A DNA stretch of 64,000 nucleotides from Acetivibrio sp. MSJd-27 (GCF_018918095.1 NZ_JAHLPV010000003.1:62001-126000); one strand, 5' to 3'. Shown: positions 7,501-17,962, numbered from the stretch's first letter. Notes: a model not told the origin generated them from the sequence alone. Numbers and translations are program-made.

Positions 7501-9846
7501 ATGAAATTAAAAAGGGAAGGCTTGAAAAAACTGAAAAGGAATATTCAAAAGAAGAACAGTATACTGAACTATTTTCTGTTATCGTATATTGTTGTGTTTC
7601 TCATACCCGTTTTTATGAATGTCATGGTATATTTTCAGGTCATCCGCGTTGTCAGGAACGAGACGATTGAGAAAAACCAGGTGATATCAAACCAGCTGAA
7701 ATCAAAGGTGGAGCCTATGCTCATTCAGCTGGAAAAGATCCGAACCCGCATCAACGCCAACAATCTTTATATGGCGACGCCCATCCGGGACAAGGACTTT
7801 TCCGACAGCGAGAGGTATGATTACCTCCAGCTGGTGAGCCGGCTCAACGAGGTCATCGTTGACAACGATTTTATCGAAAGCATATACCTGTACCGGAATG
7901 ACACAAATCTTGCCATGGGGACAAACGGCGTTTTTACCGCCCCTGAGCTTTACCGGAATTATTTTTCCGATACAGATTTAAATTATGAACAGTGGATCCG
8001 GCTCTTCCGTGAAAAAAATCGGATCTACTCCCCCTATACCACCCGGACAGTCAACGGCATTCCCGAGGAAGACATCATGTGCGTCCTGCCCATGGAGACA
8101 GACATCAGCAACAGCCCGTGGTCCCATCTGGTCATCAACATTTATCAGAACCGTTTCGCCAGCAGCATTGATGGGATCGAAAACATTCACAAAAACAATA
8201 TTTTTATTCTGGATAAAAACAATAAGGTAATTCTTCTGTCCGGACGCAAGGACAGCATAGACATCAGCTATCAGATGCTGACGGATGAGAAAAAAACGCT
8301 CAATATGAAGGTGAACGGTGTGAACAGCATCGTCTCCTTCTGCCAGTCAGACACGAACGACTGGAAGTATGTGATGACGGAGGTGACCTCCTCCTATATG
8401 GAGCGTGTCGAGTACCTTCGGAATTTTCTGATCCTCTGCAGCCTGCTTTCCATATTGATAGGCATTTATTTCGTATATAAATTTTCCATGCGGAATTATA
8501 CAGAAATACGAAGCATTGCGGATTTGTTTCGCCCCGGTGAGGATGACAAGGTTCTTGAATCGGAAAATGAGCTGGCCTACATCAACAAAAGTATCCAGAA
8601 AACGCTGTCTCAAAACCAGAAAATCAATGAAATGCTCACCAAAATCAGCTCCGAGACCAAGGATCACTTTTTGATTGAGCTCCTGCGGGGCAAAAAGTAC
8701 GTGGGCTATTCCGATTCGGAATACGCCGACGAGGTGGCGCTTTATTTTACCAAAGACAATTACCTTGCAGCAGCTATCAATATCGAGAGCTTTGAACACA
8801 TTTATTTTGATAAATCAGAGTTGGAACTGAAAGCAAAATATAATGATGCGTTTTTTATTATATCCAACGTGTTCAATGACTTTCTGTACAGCTATACCAC
8901 AATGATAGACGGTATGATGGCCTGTATTATCAATGAGGAAGCAGACGGCGGCGATGACCTGGAAAGGGTTGAAACCATCTGCAACACTGTGCTAGAGACG
9001 CTGCGGAAGGACTTTAATATTTGGGTTACCATCTCGCTTGGCAATTTTCACAGGGGAGCCAACGCTATCAAACTGTCTTATGACGAGGCGGTTGCGGCTT
9101 TGAATTACAAACTGCTTCTCGGAAAAAACCGTTTGATCCGCTACTATTCCATCCACGACTGCGGCGGGACTTACACCTACACCATCGAAAATGAGCAGAT
9201 GCTGTTAAACTGCGCAGCAATCGGCGCCTATGCGGAGGCGGAGAGTATCATAAACGATATTTTTGGACGGACTTTTGGAACCCAGACCGTTTCGATTGAA
9301 ATTGCCAAATGCTTTGTCTTCGACATTGCCAACACGGTCTTAAAAATCATCGGACAATTGGATGAGGAAGGGAAAAAGATTCTCAAAATCGGTAAAAACG
9401 ATGTGATGAATCAAATTATCCATGCGGATACGATTGAAGAAATGAAAAAAAATACACTTGAAATACTTAAAGCAATCTGCGATTACAATGCGCTTTTGAT
9501 CAAAGATCAAACCGGAATCCTGGTTTCACAGGTTCAAAACTACATCAACCAAAACTTTAAGAACCAGGATTTGAACGTATCCGATATCGCAAACCAGTTT
9601 GAGCTGACCAGCGCTTATATTTCCAAGCTATTTAAGAATACAACATCTGTCAGCATTCTGGATTTCATTCATACAAAAAGAATCTCCTGTGCAAAGGAAC
9701 TGCTGGAACAGGGAAAAAGTATCGCTGAGACGGCAACGGAGGTTGGCTACAATAACAGCAACGCTTTTATCCGGGTATTCAAGCGTTATGAAAAGATTAC
9801 ACCCGGACAGTACAGCATGAAATATAAGCAAACATCTGAGAAATAA
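7501..9846 (+). CDS. Membrane-bound AraC-family transcriptional regulator with extracellular sensor domain
   Basis: This 781-residue protein has TM1 at about residues 22-47 (NYFLLSYIVVFLIPVFMNVM), an extracytoplasmic cache-like sensor at about 48-300, TM2 at about 305-326 (NFLILCSLLSILIGIYFVYKF), a linker with a GGDEF-like or YesN-like core, and a C-terminal AraC double helix-turn-helix at about 677-775 (LNVSDIANQFELTSAYISKLFK, IAETATEVGYNNSNAFIRVFKRYE). It probably senses a glycan, or the state of the binding protein, outside the cell and switches on this locus directly. It lies 36 bp after the lipoprotein gene and 16 bp before the first large surface protein, so it is co-transcribed with its presumed targets. 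GGGGGAAAGGGG precedes the ATG. Confidence 0.92.
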   Translation: MKLKREGLKKLKRNIQKKNSILNYFLLSYIVVFLIPVFMNVMVYFQVIRVVRNETIEKNQVISNQLKSKVEPMLIQLEKIRTRINANNLYMATPIRDKDFSDSERYDYLQLVSRLNEVIVDNDFIESIYLYRNDTNLAMGTNGVFTAPELYRNYFSDTDLNYEQWIRLFREKNRIYSPYTTRTVNGIPEEDIMCVLPMETDISNSPWSHLVINIYQNRFASSIDGIENIHKNNIFILDKNNKVILLSGRKDSIDISYQMLTDEKKTLNMKVNGVNSIVSFCQSDTNDWKYVMTEVTSSYMERVEYLRNFLILCSLLSILIGIYFVYKFSMRNYTEIRSIADLFRPGEDDKVLESENELAYINKSIQKTLSQNQKINEMLTKISSETKDHFLIELLRGKKYVGYSDSEYADEVALYFTKDNYLAAAINIESFEHIYFDKSELELKAKYNDAFFIISNVFNDFLYSYTTMIDGMMACIINEEADGGDDLERVETICNTVLETLRKDFNIWVTISLGNFHRGANAIKLSYDEAVAALNYKLLLGKNRLIRYYSIHDCGGTYTYTIENEQMLLNCAAIGAYAEAESIINDIFGRTFGTQTVSIEIAKCFVFDIANTVLKIIGQLDEEGKKILKIGKNDVMNQIIHADTIEEMKKNTLEILKAICDYNALLIKDQTGILVSQVQNYINQNFKNQDLNVSDIANQFELTSAYISKLFKNTTSVSILDFIHTKRISCAKELLEQGKSIAETATEVGYNNSNAFIRVFKRYEKITPGQYSMKYKQTSEK

Positions 9847-9862
9847 ACAAGGGAGGTATTTT

Positions 9863-12800
9863 ATGTTCAGAAAAACGATGACTATGCTGCTTTTAACCGC
9901 AGTCATCACCGGCAATATTCTCCTTCCAAACGAAACCGCCGCGCAGGCGGGTAATCTGGCAAACGATCAGAACGTCACCGTTACTGCGTCCAAGGCAGCC
10001 GCCGGAGACAGCAAATTTCTGTTTGATGGTGATTCCGCCCCCGCTTCCGGCAGCAATACATTCCAGTTTGGCGAGGCGGACGGAAAGTGTTGGATGGAAC
10101 TGGAATTTGCAGAAATGCTCCAGTTTAACCATATTGTCATTACACAGTATGCACAGGATCCGAAAATTAAAACGTTTCTCTTGGAGGCCTGTGACACGGA
10201 GGAGACGGTTGATGAGAACGGTGAAGCCGTTGAACTCAACTATTTTACACTGTTGGAAGGTACCGCAGACGGTAGCGGCCTCATCACCTGCCATTCGGAG
10301 TCTGTTATCAATGCGAAAAGGGTGAGACTGACCGTCCAATCCTATCAGAACGGAAAAAGCGGAAATGTGGCTCTGTCGGAATTCTGGATCGGCAGCAACG
10401 GTTCCGACCCTGCGGATCCCACACCTACTCAAAAGCCACAGGAGCCGGATACCCCGCAGGAAACCGCCCCTGTTATCGGAAATAACAGCAAGCTGCTGGA
10501 CGCGATGGGCGTTATGCCGATCAGCGACAGCTCCGCCTTTGACGGGAATGCGGCTGTGACCCGCGGCGCGTTCGCGGGTATTCTGACCCGTCTTGTCAAA
10601 GCGAATGCCGATTGGGCGGATTTCTCTGTGAAGCTGCGGGATGTAAAGGAAACCACTCCAAACTACAAAGAAATTCAATATGTGTTTTCCATGGGCTATA
10701 TGACGCCCAAAAGCCCCGGAAAATTTCAGCCTGATGCACCGATCACAACAGAGGAAGCAGCCTGTGCACTGCTGAAGGTTCTGGGTTACGGATACATGGC
10801 GGCGGATGACAGCCGTCTGCTTGGCACAAGCGGCGCTTCCGCCTTGCTTTCCGGCGTATCCTCTCTTTCCTCCGCACTAAACCAAAATACTTGCGCCAAG
10901 CTTCTGGTTAACGCTCTGGACGTTCCCCTGGTGGAATACAACTTTTCTGACGGATCCGCCTCGGTGAAGAATGGGGAAACTCTTTTGAAAAACGTGTGGC
11001 ACATGGCCTCCTCTGTCAATACCGTGACGGCAACCCACGTTTTGTCTCTGAGCGGGGACGCGGGTGAAGTGGGGGCAGGTGTCGTCCGAATGGGATCCAC
11101 CGACTTTAACTGCGGCGCTTACGATATGACACCCTATGTTGGATACCGGATAAAAATCTATTATGAATACACCAAGGATATGGATCGCCCCCTTCTTACC
11201 TGGTTTGAATCCAAAGCGCAGAAAACCGTGACGGTTTCCGGTGAGGATGTAGTCTCCGTCTCAAGACACGAGATTGTCATCCAAACGGAGAACGAGGCGA
11301 AGGATCAAAAATTCAAAATTCCTTCCGGCGCAGTGATCCTGTATAACAACAGAAGACTTGTGTCCTACACGGAGGACGTGTTCCGTCCTGAAAACGGACA
11401 AATCACGTTTGTCAGCAATGACGGAGACGGCTATGATCTGATCGTCATCCGTGAGGGGATCGACGTGATGATCTCCGGCGGAACCGAGGAAAAACTCCTC
11501 TTTGACAATGAGGAAAACATGTCCGGCCTGGATATCTCGGATCCGGATTCCTATCGGATCACAAAGAATGGGACTGACATAACACCTTTCGAAATTCAGC
11601 AGAGCGATGTGCTCACCATATTCCCAAACTACATAAAAAAGGTGGACAATCAGACACTGATCGGGGACGAGGCGGATTACTTTGAAATTCTGGTCTCCAC
11701 CCAATCTGTGAGCGGAACCATTGACTCTCTGGAGGAGGATAAGCTCTCCATCGGAGGCAGCAGCATTGAAATGACCGAAAAATACCGGAGAAAATATACC
11801 CATAAAATCGGCCAGTCTGGTACTTTCCACCTGAATATCTATGGAAAGATCGCCTCCAGCACCCTGACGGCAAGGGCGACGGACAGCATCGGATATGTCT
11901 ATGCCTTCCACTGTGAAAGCAGTGAGATTGATCCTTCTGTGTCGCTGAAAATTTATACCCAGAAAGGACACCTTGTCCTCCGTTTGGCAGACAAGGTATC
12001 CCTGAACGGCGATTCCAGAAAGACCGCAGGTGAGGCATTGTTTGAGGGAACACTCTTCCAGCCGGACAGCACCGGCACGCTGGCCTTCAAACCCCAGCTG
12101 ATTCAGTATTCCACCGATTCGGACGGGAACGTTTACAAGCTGGATACAGCGGTTCCCCGGGCGGAAAATCAGGATAAAACAGCAGGATTGGAACTCTCCG
12201 CGGAAAAACTGGGCCGAACCTTCCTGCGCAATGGTTATACCTTTAACAACGATTTTCTTGTCACCACGAATCCGGTAATTTTCAATGTTCCCCTCGACGC
12301 TTCGGAAACGGACGAGGGCCTGTTCCGGATCATGCGGGTCACCGAGCTTGCCACCAACGGGAACTATATCGTGGAGGCCTTCAACGCTTCCGACACTCTG
12401 CTGAGCTCCCTGCTGGTGATTTACCACAACGATACCTCCACAACACCGGACGTAAAAGCAAACACGGTGGTTATATCCAAAATTTCAGAGAAACTGGATA
12501 AGGACGGCGGGACAGCCACTTACATTGACTTCTATGAGAGGGGCATGCAGGACTCTCTGCCGGTCGCCCCGGAAAGATTAAACGCGTTCAAAGCACTGGA
12601 ACCCGGTATGGTGATCCAGTACCATAAGAATTTCAAAGGCGAACTGGACGGATTCAACCTTGTATTTGACTATAAAGATCCCCAGTCCACCAGCCTGAAC
12701 AACTCCTACTGGGCGCTTCAGGGCGTTTTCGGAACTGTCACCAAAAAACAGGGGGACACTTTCCTTCTCGCCACTCCCCTGCCCGGCGGCGGAGAGCTCA

Positions 12801-12979
12801 CAAAACCCTATCAGTTCCGCGGAACTCTGACACAGGTTTACGAGTTTAACTGCAAAACCGGAAAGCTGATCCAGTCGGATACCAGCGCAATCCCTGTGAT
12901 GGACGATTCCTGCATGGTATTTATCCGCTTCTATTTCGCCCAGAGCAGAGAGGTTGTCATCTACAAAAATTATCAATGA
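9863..12979 (+). CDS. Large secreted protein: F5/8C module plus SLH-type region plus S-layer-like scaffold
   Basis: This 1038-residue protein has a signal peptide (ending ETAAQAG) and an F5/8C module at about 30-175 (NLANDQNVTVTAS, WMELEFAEMLQFNHIVITQY, AKRVRLTVQSY). A Pro-rich linker (PADPTPTQKPQEPDTPQ) leads to two degenerate SLH repeats at about 215-330 (SSAFDGNAAVTRGAFAGILTRL, FQPDAPITTEEAACALLKVLGYGYMA). The remaining 700 or so residues match the scaffold of the SLH proteins at 39182-41902 and 53699-56476: a LLVNALDVPLVEYNF motif after the SLH region, YDLIVIREG, SGTIDSLEEDKLSIGG, IGYVYAF and KIYTQKGHLVL. It is therefore a paralogue of S-layer-like proteins with an added sugar-binding module. 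AGGGAGGT precedes the ATG. Confidence 0.85.
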   Translation: MFRKTMTMLLLTAVITGNILLPNETAAQAGNLANDQNVTVTASKAAAGDSKFLFDGDSAPASGSNTFQFGEADGKCWMELEFAEMLQFNHIVITQYAQDPKIKTFLLEACDTEETVDENGEAVELNYFTLLEGTADGSGLITCHSESVINAKRVRLTVQSYQNGKSGNVALSEFWIGSNGSDPADPTPTQKPQEPDTPQETAPVIGNNSKLLDAMGVMPISDSSAFDGNAAVTRGAFAGILTRLVKANADWADFSVKLRDVKETTPNYKEIQYVFSMGYMTPKSPGKFQPDAPITTEEAACALLKVLGYGYMAADDSRLLGTSGASALLSGVSSLSSALNQNTCAKLLVNALDVPLVEYNFSDGSASVKNGETLLKNVWHMASSVNTVTATHVLSLSGDAGEVGAGVVRMGSTDFNCGAYDMTPYVGYRIKIYYEYTKDMDRPLLTWFESKAQKTVTVSGEDVVSVSRHEIVIQTENEAKDQKFKIPSGAVILYNNRRLVSYTEDVFRPENGQITFVSNDGDGYDLIVIREGIDVMISGGTEEKLLFDNEENMSGLDISDPDSYRITKNGTDITPFEIQQSDVLTIFPNYIKKVDNQTLIGDEADYFEILVSTQSVSGTIDSLEEDKLSIGGSSIEMTEKYRRKYTHKIGQSGTFHLNIYGKIASSTLTARATDSIGYVYAFHCESSEIDPSVSLKIYTQKGHLVLRLADKVSLNGDSRKTAGEALFEGTLFQPDSTGTLAFKPQLIQYSTDSDGNVYKLDTAVPRAENQDKTAGLELSAEKLGRTFLRNGYTFNNDFLVTTNPVIFNVPLDASETDEGLFRIMRVTELATNGNYIVEAFNASDTLLSSLLVIYHNDTSTTPDVKANTVVISKISEKLDKDGGTATYIDFYERGMQDSLPVAPERLNAFKALEPGMVIQYHKNFKGELDGFNLVFDYKDPQSTSLNNSYWALQGVFGTVTKKQGDTFLLATPLPGGGELTKPYQFRGTLTQVYEFNCKTGKLIQSDTSAIPVMDDSCMVFIRFYFAQSREVVIYKNYQ

Positions 12980-13001
12980 TGAATTATAGGGAGGAACTAT
13001 T

Positions 13002-15218
13002 ATGAAATGTTATGAGAACCGAAGTGCTTTTTCGAAATCTCTGGCTTTCCTTCTGACATTTTTATTGTGCTTTCAACTTTTATGGATCCCTGCCGGTGCG
13101 GAGGCTACCAATATCGTATCCTCCGCGACAATCAGCGGCATCACCAATTCAAAAATGTATGACGGAACCAAAAATGTTGGTTCCAACGCTTCTACTACCA
13201 ACAGTTACAGAGTTGGGGGTAACGGTGTTTCCCGTGAGACGAAATTCGATTTAGGGAAATCCATGCTGCTCACCAGCGTCGTGTTTGCCGGTGCCAGATT
13301 TACATCGGTCACCGTGGTCGCGGCCGAGGACAACGCATACACAAAAGAAGTGGCGACAGCGTCCGTCACATGGGATGATTCAGCCACTGCTACACTTGCT
13401 GAGAAAACCATAGTATTTGCAGACGGTCCCGTTGAGGCACAGTATCTTAAAATTACAGCCGTTACAACAACAGGCCAATCCTATGCCTTTTACAATGAGG
13501 TGGAAATCTATGGACAGGAAAAAGCCTTAGATCCGGAAGTTATTGCTCTGTTCGGCGGCGGTACGGGAACCGAGGAAGATCCTTTTATTGTCTCCACCCC
13601 ACAGCAGTTTATGAACATGAGTGATGAAAGAGTTGCCGGCATGAGCTTCAAAGTGACCGCGGACATCACCCTGCCGGACGAGTACGAACCTTTTGCCTTC
13701 TCCGGCAAACTCGCGGGGGCCGACGCGTCGAATTTGAAAACCATCCGTGTTCATATCAATAAACCGGCGCAGAACGTTGGGGAAGAATTGGAAGTGATTC
13801 CGGAAAATGTTGGACTGTTCAGCGAAGCGTCCGGCGGCGTACAGATTTCCAATCTGCGGCTGACCGGATCGGTGACCGGAGGAAAATTTGTGGGCGGCTT
13901 TATCGGAAAGGCTCCCAGCGGAACCTCTTCCGGCGCAAAGCTGGAAAACTGTGTCAACGAGGCGGATGTCACCGGCTATGAGGCAGTTGGCGGATTTGCG
14001 GGGAGAATTTTTGACGGAACCCACAACATCACACTTAACAAGCTGATCAACAAGGGCTCTGTAAACGCGACGGTCAATGCAGGAGGAATCATAGCCACCT
14101 CCAAAGCCGCGATCACCAACTGTGCCAATCTGGGCGCCGTCACAGCCACAAACGTCGGAAACGGCACCGCGGGTATCGTCGGATGGAATTACGGCAATGT
14201 GTCATTCTGCTATAACAGCGGAGATATTAGAGGCACAGGCAATGTGGGCGGTATTGTGGGCTATCATTCCCAGACATCAAGAACGGTTGCATCCTGCTAT
14301 AACAACGGTGACATTGTCAACATAAGCGCAGACGGCACCGCCGGCGGAATTATCGGGGCTGTTCAAAGCGGAAAAACCGGTGTTTCCCTCAACAACAGCT
14401 ACAACACCGGAAAAATCGGAGACGCTCAAACCTTCCATCCGGTCTTCGGGTCCGGCGAGATCGCCATCACCGGCTGTCTGTATCTTTCCCCCAGTGCGCA
14501 GGACGATGCGGTTGACGGAACACTGCCCAAAACGCTGAGTGAGCTGGCATCCGCCGCCACAGATCTGGGCAGCGCCTTCACAGCCCCTGCCGGAACTTAC
14601 CAGTTTCCTGAAATATCTGCAAATCTAAACCGGTCGGATTACAAGGTATATACCGTGACCGTGACAGCCGGTGCAAATGGAACGGCGTCTCCTGCCGGCA
14701 CGAACTATGTCAAAGGAGGCACCACCTTTACGGTTTCGCTTCTGCCAAGTAATGCGTATCAGGTTGCAGAGCTGACCTTCAATGAAGTTCCTGTCCCGGG
14801 CGTTTCCGGCAGCTATACCACCAATCCCATCACTGGAGACGCTGTGATTGCCGTCACTTTTGAAGAAAAAACGGCTGCCCCTCCGGAGATCACAACCTAT
14901 GCCAATTCTTTTGTCTATGAGGAAGGGCAAACCGGAAGTGTAACCTTCGGAAAGGTAGTTGACGGAAACGGTTATACCGTTGAGGGTTATGGGATACTCT
15001 TCTCCATGACCGACAGCGATCCAACTCTGGAAAAGGGAGCTTTGCAGCTTGCCGCAAAAGAACCGCTCAGCGCAAACGGAAATTTCGGTGTAGAGCTTGT
15101 CGGCCAACTGCTCAGCGGAAAAACTTATTATACAAGAGCTTACGTTATCTATAAAAACACGGACTCCGGAGAAACCAAAACTGAATACGGAGACGTATCT
15201 GTCATTACATTAAACTGA
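13002..15218 (+). CDS. Secreted F5/8C and GLUG-repeat protein with a 112-residue C-terminal domain
   Basis: This 738-residue protein has a signal peptide ending about AGAEA, an F5/8C-like jelly-roll at about 35-170 (RETKFDLGKSMLLTSVVFAG, EAQYLKITAVTTTGQSYAFYNEVEIYG), and then a beta-helix region at about 185-500 beginning GTGTEEDPFIVSTPQQFMNM. That region contains repeats of the GLUG/peptidase-A26 kind (VGGFIGKAPSG, VGGFAGRIF, AGGIIATS, VGGIVGYHSQ, AGGIIGAVQS). A 'bacterial repeat' (VTVTAGANGTASPAGTNYVKGG) follows, then a 112-residue tail (PPEITTYANS to the end). That tail is shared with the 1046-aa protein at 30281-33421. GLUG proteins are usually adhesins. There is no SLH, LPXTG or stalk domain, so the tail may be the surface-attachment part. 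The gene lies 22 bp after its neighbour, with GGGAGG before the ATG. Confidence 0.85.
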   Translation: MKCYENRSAFSKSLAFLLTFLLCFQLLWIPAGAEATNIVSSATISGITNSKMYDGTKNVGSNASTTNSYRVGGNGVSRETKFDLGKSMLLTSVVFAGARFTSVTVVAAEDNAYTKEVATASVTWDDSATATLAEKTIVFADGPVEAQYLKITAVTTTGQSYAFYNEVEIYGQEKALDPEVIALFGGGTGTEEDPFIVSTPQQFMNMSDERVAGMSFKVTADITLPDEYEPFAFSGKLAGADASNLKTIRVHINKPAQNVGEELEVIPENVGLFSEASGGVQISNLRLTGSVTGGKFVGGFIGKAPSGTSSGAKLENCVNEADVTGYEAVGGFAGRIFDGTHNITLNKLINKGSVNATVNAGGIIATSKAAITNCANLGAVTATNVGNGTAGIVGWNYGNVSFCYNSGDIRGTGNVGGIVGYHSQTSRTVASCYNNGDIVNISADGTAGGIIGAVQSGKTGVSLNNSYNTGKIGDAQTFHPVFGSGEIAITGCLYLSPSAQDDAVDGTLPKTLSELASAATDLGSAFTAPAGTYQFPEISANLNRSDYKVYTVTVTAGANGTASPAGTNYVKGGTTFTVSLLPSNAYQVAELTFNEVPVPGVSGSYTTNPITGDAVIAVTFEEKTAAPPEITTYANSFVYEEGQTGSVTFGKVVDGNGYTVEGYGILFSMTDSDPTLEKGALQLAAKEPLSANGNFGVELVGQLLSGKTYYTRAYVIYKNTDSGETKTEYGDVSVITLN

Positions 15219-15262
15219 TTGCCTTTTTATCAGACTGACAAAAAAAGAAAGGAAGGGATCAC

Positions 15263-17962
15263 ATGGCTCCGTGCCAAACTTATCAGATACATCCGGCAAG
15301 ACGGCTGGCAGCCGTCCTGCTTGCAGGACTCCTCCTTCTCACCCTATGCCCTTCGGACTGCTTCCGGGTATCAGCGGAGGAGATTAACCTGGCGGCGGAC
15401 GCCGCTGTGATTGCCTCGGAAAGCTTCAGCTCCCCCTCTGCCATCAACGACGGAGAAAGAGCCCCGGCTTCCTATTCAGGCGGGATGGCGGCATTTTCAA
15501 GGACAGTGCCCGCTTCCATCGGATACTCCTTTTCGGACACAGTGACCATAGAAAAGGTGGTTGTGTACGAATACTCTACCAGAATTGGTGACTTCACCCT
15601 TGAAGCCGCTACGGATGAAGGTTTTACCGACATCACGGGCAGGTTATCCGACAGTGGGATTGCGGCCAGCAAAAACGGAAGCAGAACGCTGAACTTTGAT
15701 ACTCCCGTCTCCGCGAAATATCTGCGGCTGACGATAAACAGTGTAAAGTCGGCAGGCTCCGTTTTTATCAGTGAAATTGAGGTCTATGCGCCGACGGGCG
15801 AATCGCAGAAAGGCGTGAATGTGGCGGCGGACGCCAGAGTTTTATCCTCCAACGCATCGGGCGCCGCCAATATCAATGACGGCGCGAAGGGCGGGGACGT
15901 GTCCACATCATCCCAGACTACCTTTTTCAACGGAATCGGAGAGGATCGCTGGATCGGCTTTGACTTCGGCCAGGCAATCCCCCTTACCGGCATGACCGTT
16001 TATGAATACAGCAAAACATCAAGACCTATTGAAGGCTTCGTGATTGAAACAGCGGACGACGAAGCCTTTACCCTGAATGTGCAGGCTGCCGCGAACGTTA
16101 CGGACGGCGGCATAGGCGGGGAGGGCCGGGAGCTTTCCTTCTCTCCTTCGCTGACCGCGCGGTACATTCGCTTCCGCCCGACTTCCTATCAGAATCCATC
16201 CAATCCGGGCGTTATCTATTTTGCAGAAATTGAGGTGTTTTCCCCCTCCGCCCTGCCGCCCAAGCCGGACAACGAGCCAAACGATTCTGCCAATCTGGCA
16301 CGCCAGGGAAGCGCGATTTCCGGAAAGAGTTCCGCTCGTTTGGGCTACCTGAATGACGGAGAAAAATTCATCTCCAACAACCAGGAGAATTTCTCCTTGA
16401 ATTCTACCCTGAGCGATGCTCACTGGTTTGGCATCGATCTGGGCAGAAATATGTATTTCAACACAGTGGAGATTTATGAATACACCCAATCCCTTAAAAT
16501 ACAGAGCTTTGAAGTACAGTACTCCGAGGATGGAAACAGCTATAAAACCCTTGCAAGGATCGAGGAAAAAGGAACAGACCGCGGAAAAGCCGTGATTCAG
16601 TTTGACGCGGTCTATGCGCGGTATGTCCGGGTGATGCTTCGGAAGATAAGCGGAACCGTCTATCTGGACGAGATGGAGGTTTACTATAAAACAAAAAGAA
16701 ACGAAGGAAACCAAAACCTTGTCCCGGCTTCCGCCGTCTCCTCCGCAACCGGAGGGGACAGTGCGACACCGTCCGCCAACGCGCATGACAGAAACGGCGG
16801 TACAGTGTGGAAAACCAATGGTTCCGAGGCGGAACTGACTTTACACCTGCCGCAGGAAGCTCCATTGAACAGACTGGCTCTCACCCTCTTTCAGCCGGAA
16901 AATATAGGCGGCATTTCCGTCTTTGCCGGAACGTCCCCCTCTTCTCTGGAAGCTGTCTATCAGGACGATTTCCAACGGGAAGAAAAGCAGATTCTCTTCC
17001 AAACTCCCCGTTCTGTGAAAGAGATCAAAGTTCGTTTGGAGGGTCTTTCCGGAACCGCCGGCATTTGTGAGATAGAGGCTTATCTGGACGCATCCTCAGA
17101 CGCTGCGGAACAGTATATGTACACCGTCAGTGAAGCGGTAAACCGCTATGTGCGGCAGCAGCTGGCAGCCTCTTCACAGGCTGCTCTGCCCAACCTGAAC
17201 AGTTGTGTCTGGTATTCGGACAACAGTGCCGCCGCCGCGGTCAACGGTTATATGCTCGCCGTTCTGGATCCCCATGCGGGCGCTTCCGTGTCCGCCACGC
17301 TGTCTTTCGGGGAGGGCTGCACAAAACAGGTCACCATTCCGGTGGGAAATCTGGATTCCCAGTCTTTCTCCCCCGTTCTGACCGAGACAGGCACCCAGTA
17401 TCATTTTGCTGAGCTGGACAAATGCTCCTTTGCGGACATTCAAAACAACTGGGCTTATGACTATATCTATAAGCTGGCTTCCCTGAAGCTGATAAACGGC
17501 ATATCTCCCACAGCCTTTGAACCGGATCGCTGTATTACAAGAGCCGAGTTCGTGAAGCTGGTTGTGGATGCGCTTGACCTGTATGAGGCAGACGCTACCA
17601 GCAACTTTGCAGACGTGTTTGCCAGCAGCTGGAGCTATCCATATATCGCGTCGCTGGAATACCACGGCGCTTTGGGAGAGGAACTGAACGGTGATTTTCA
17701 TCCCGATTCGTTTATCACAAGGGAAGATATGGCTTTTATCGCTTACAATGCGGTGAATGCCGCCTCTCTGGAATTGAAAACCGGTGAGACTGCTGTTTAC
17801 AGCGATTATGATTCCATTTCCCCCTATGCAAGGGACGGAGTGGAATTCTTAAGCGCAGCCGGCCTTCTCAAAGGAAAAGGCAGCGGGCATTTTGCCCCCA
17901 AAGATTTTCTGACTAGAAGCGAAGCGGCAAAAATCATCTATCTGTTGTACAGCGCATATTAA
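15263..17962 (+). CDS. Surface protein with three F5/8C modules and C-terminal SLH repeats
   Basis: This 899-residue protein has a signal peptide (residues 1 to about 39, ending RVSAEE). F5/8C modules follow at about 40-175, 185-330 and 340-475. Each has the NLA start, a 'VxVYEYS' or 'VEIYEYT' strand and a 'xxYIRF / YLRLTI / YVRVML' strand. A further jelly-roll-like segment lies at about 490-620. SLH repeats occupy the last 180 or so residues (FADIQNNWAYDYIYKLASLKLINGI, FEPDRCITRAEFVKLVVDAL, HPDSFITREDMAFIAYNAV, FAPKDFLTRSEAAKIIYLLYSAY). SLH repeats bind pyruvylated cell-wall polymer, so this should display sugar-binding modules on the wall. No catalytic domain was recognised. GGAAGGG precedes the ATG. 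Confidence 0.88.
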   Translation: MAPCQTYQIHPARRLAAVLLAGLLLLTLCPSDCFRVSAEEINLAADAAVIASESFSSPSAINDGERAPASYSGGMAAFSRTVPASIGYSFSDTVTIEKVVVYEYSTRIGDFTLEAATDEGFTDITGRLSDSGIAASKNGSRTLNFDTPVSAKYLRLTINSVKSAGSVFISEIEVYAPTGESQKGVNVAADARVLSSNASGAANINDGAKGGDVSTSSQTTFFNGIGEDRWIGFDFGQAIPLTGMTVYEYSKTSRPIEGFVIETADDEAFTLNVQAAANVTDGGIGGEGRELSFSPSLTARYIRFRPTSYQNPSNPGVIYFAEIEVFSPSALPPKPDNEPNDSANLARQGSAISGKSSARLGYLNDGEKFISNNQENFSLNSTLSDAHWFGIDLGRNMYFNTVEIYEYTQSLKIQSFEVQYSEDGNSYKTLARIEEKGTDRGKAVIQFDAVYARYVRVMLRKISGTVYLDEMEVYYKTKRNEGNQNLVPASAVSSATGGDSATPSANAHDRNGGTVWKTNGSEAELTLHLPQEAPLNRLALTLFQPENIGGISVFAGTSPSSLEAVYQDDFQREEKQILFQTPRSVKEIKVRLEGLSGTAGICEIEAYLDASSDAAEQYMYTVSEAVNRYVRQQLAASSQAALPNLNSCVWYSDNSAAAAVNGYMLAVLDPHAGASVSATLSFGEGCTKQVTIPVGNLDSQSFSPVLTETGTQYHFAELDKCSFADIQNNWAYDYIYKLASLKLINGISPTAFEPDRCITRAEFVKLVVDALDLYEADATSNFADVFASSWSYPYIASLEYHGALGEELNGDFHPDSFITREDMAFIAYNAVNAASLELKTGETAVYSDYDSISPYARDGVEFLSAAGLLKGKGSGHFAPKDFLTRSEAAKIIYLLYSAY

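Noticed and set aside
7464-7670. A 68-codon frame between the lipoprotein and AraC genes
   Set aside because: It overlaps the start of the AraC gene out of frame and has no conserved features.
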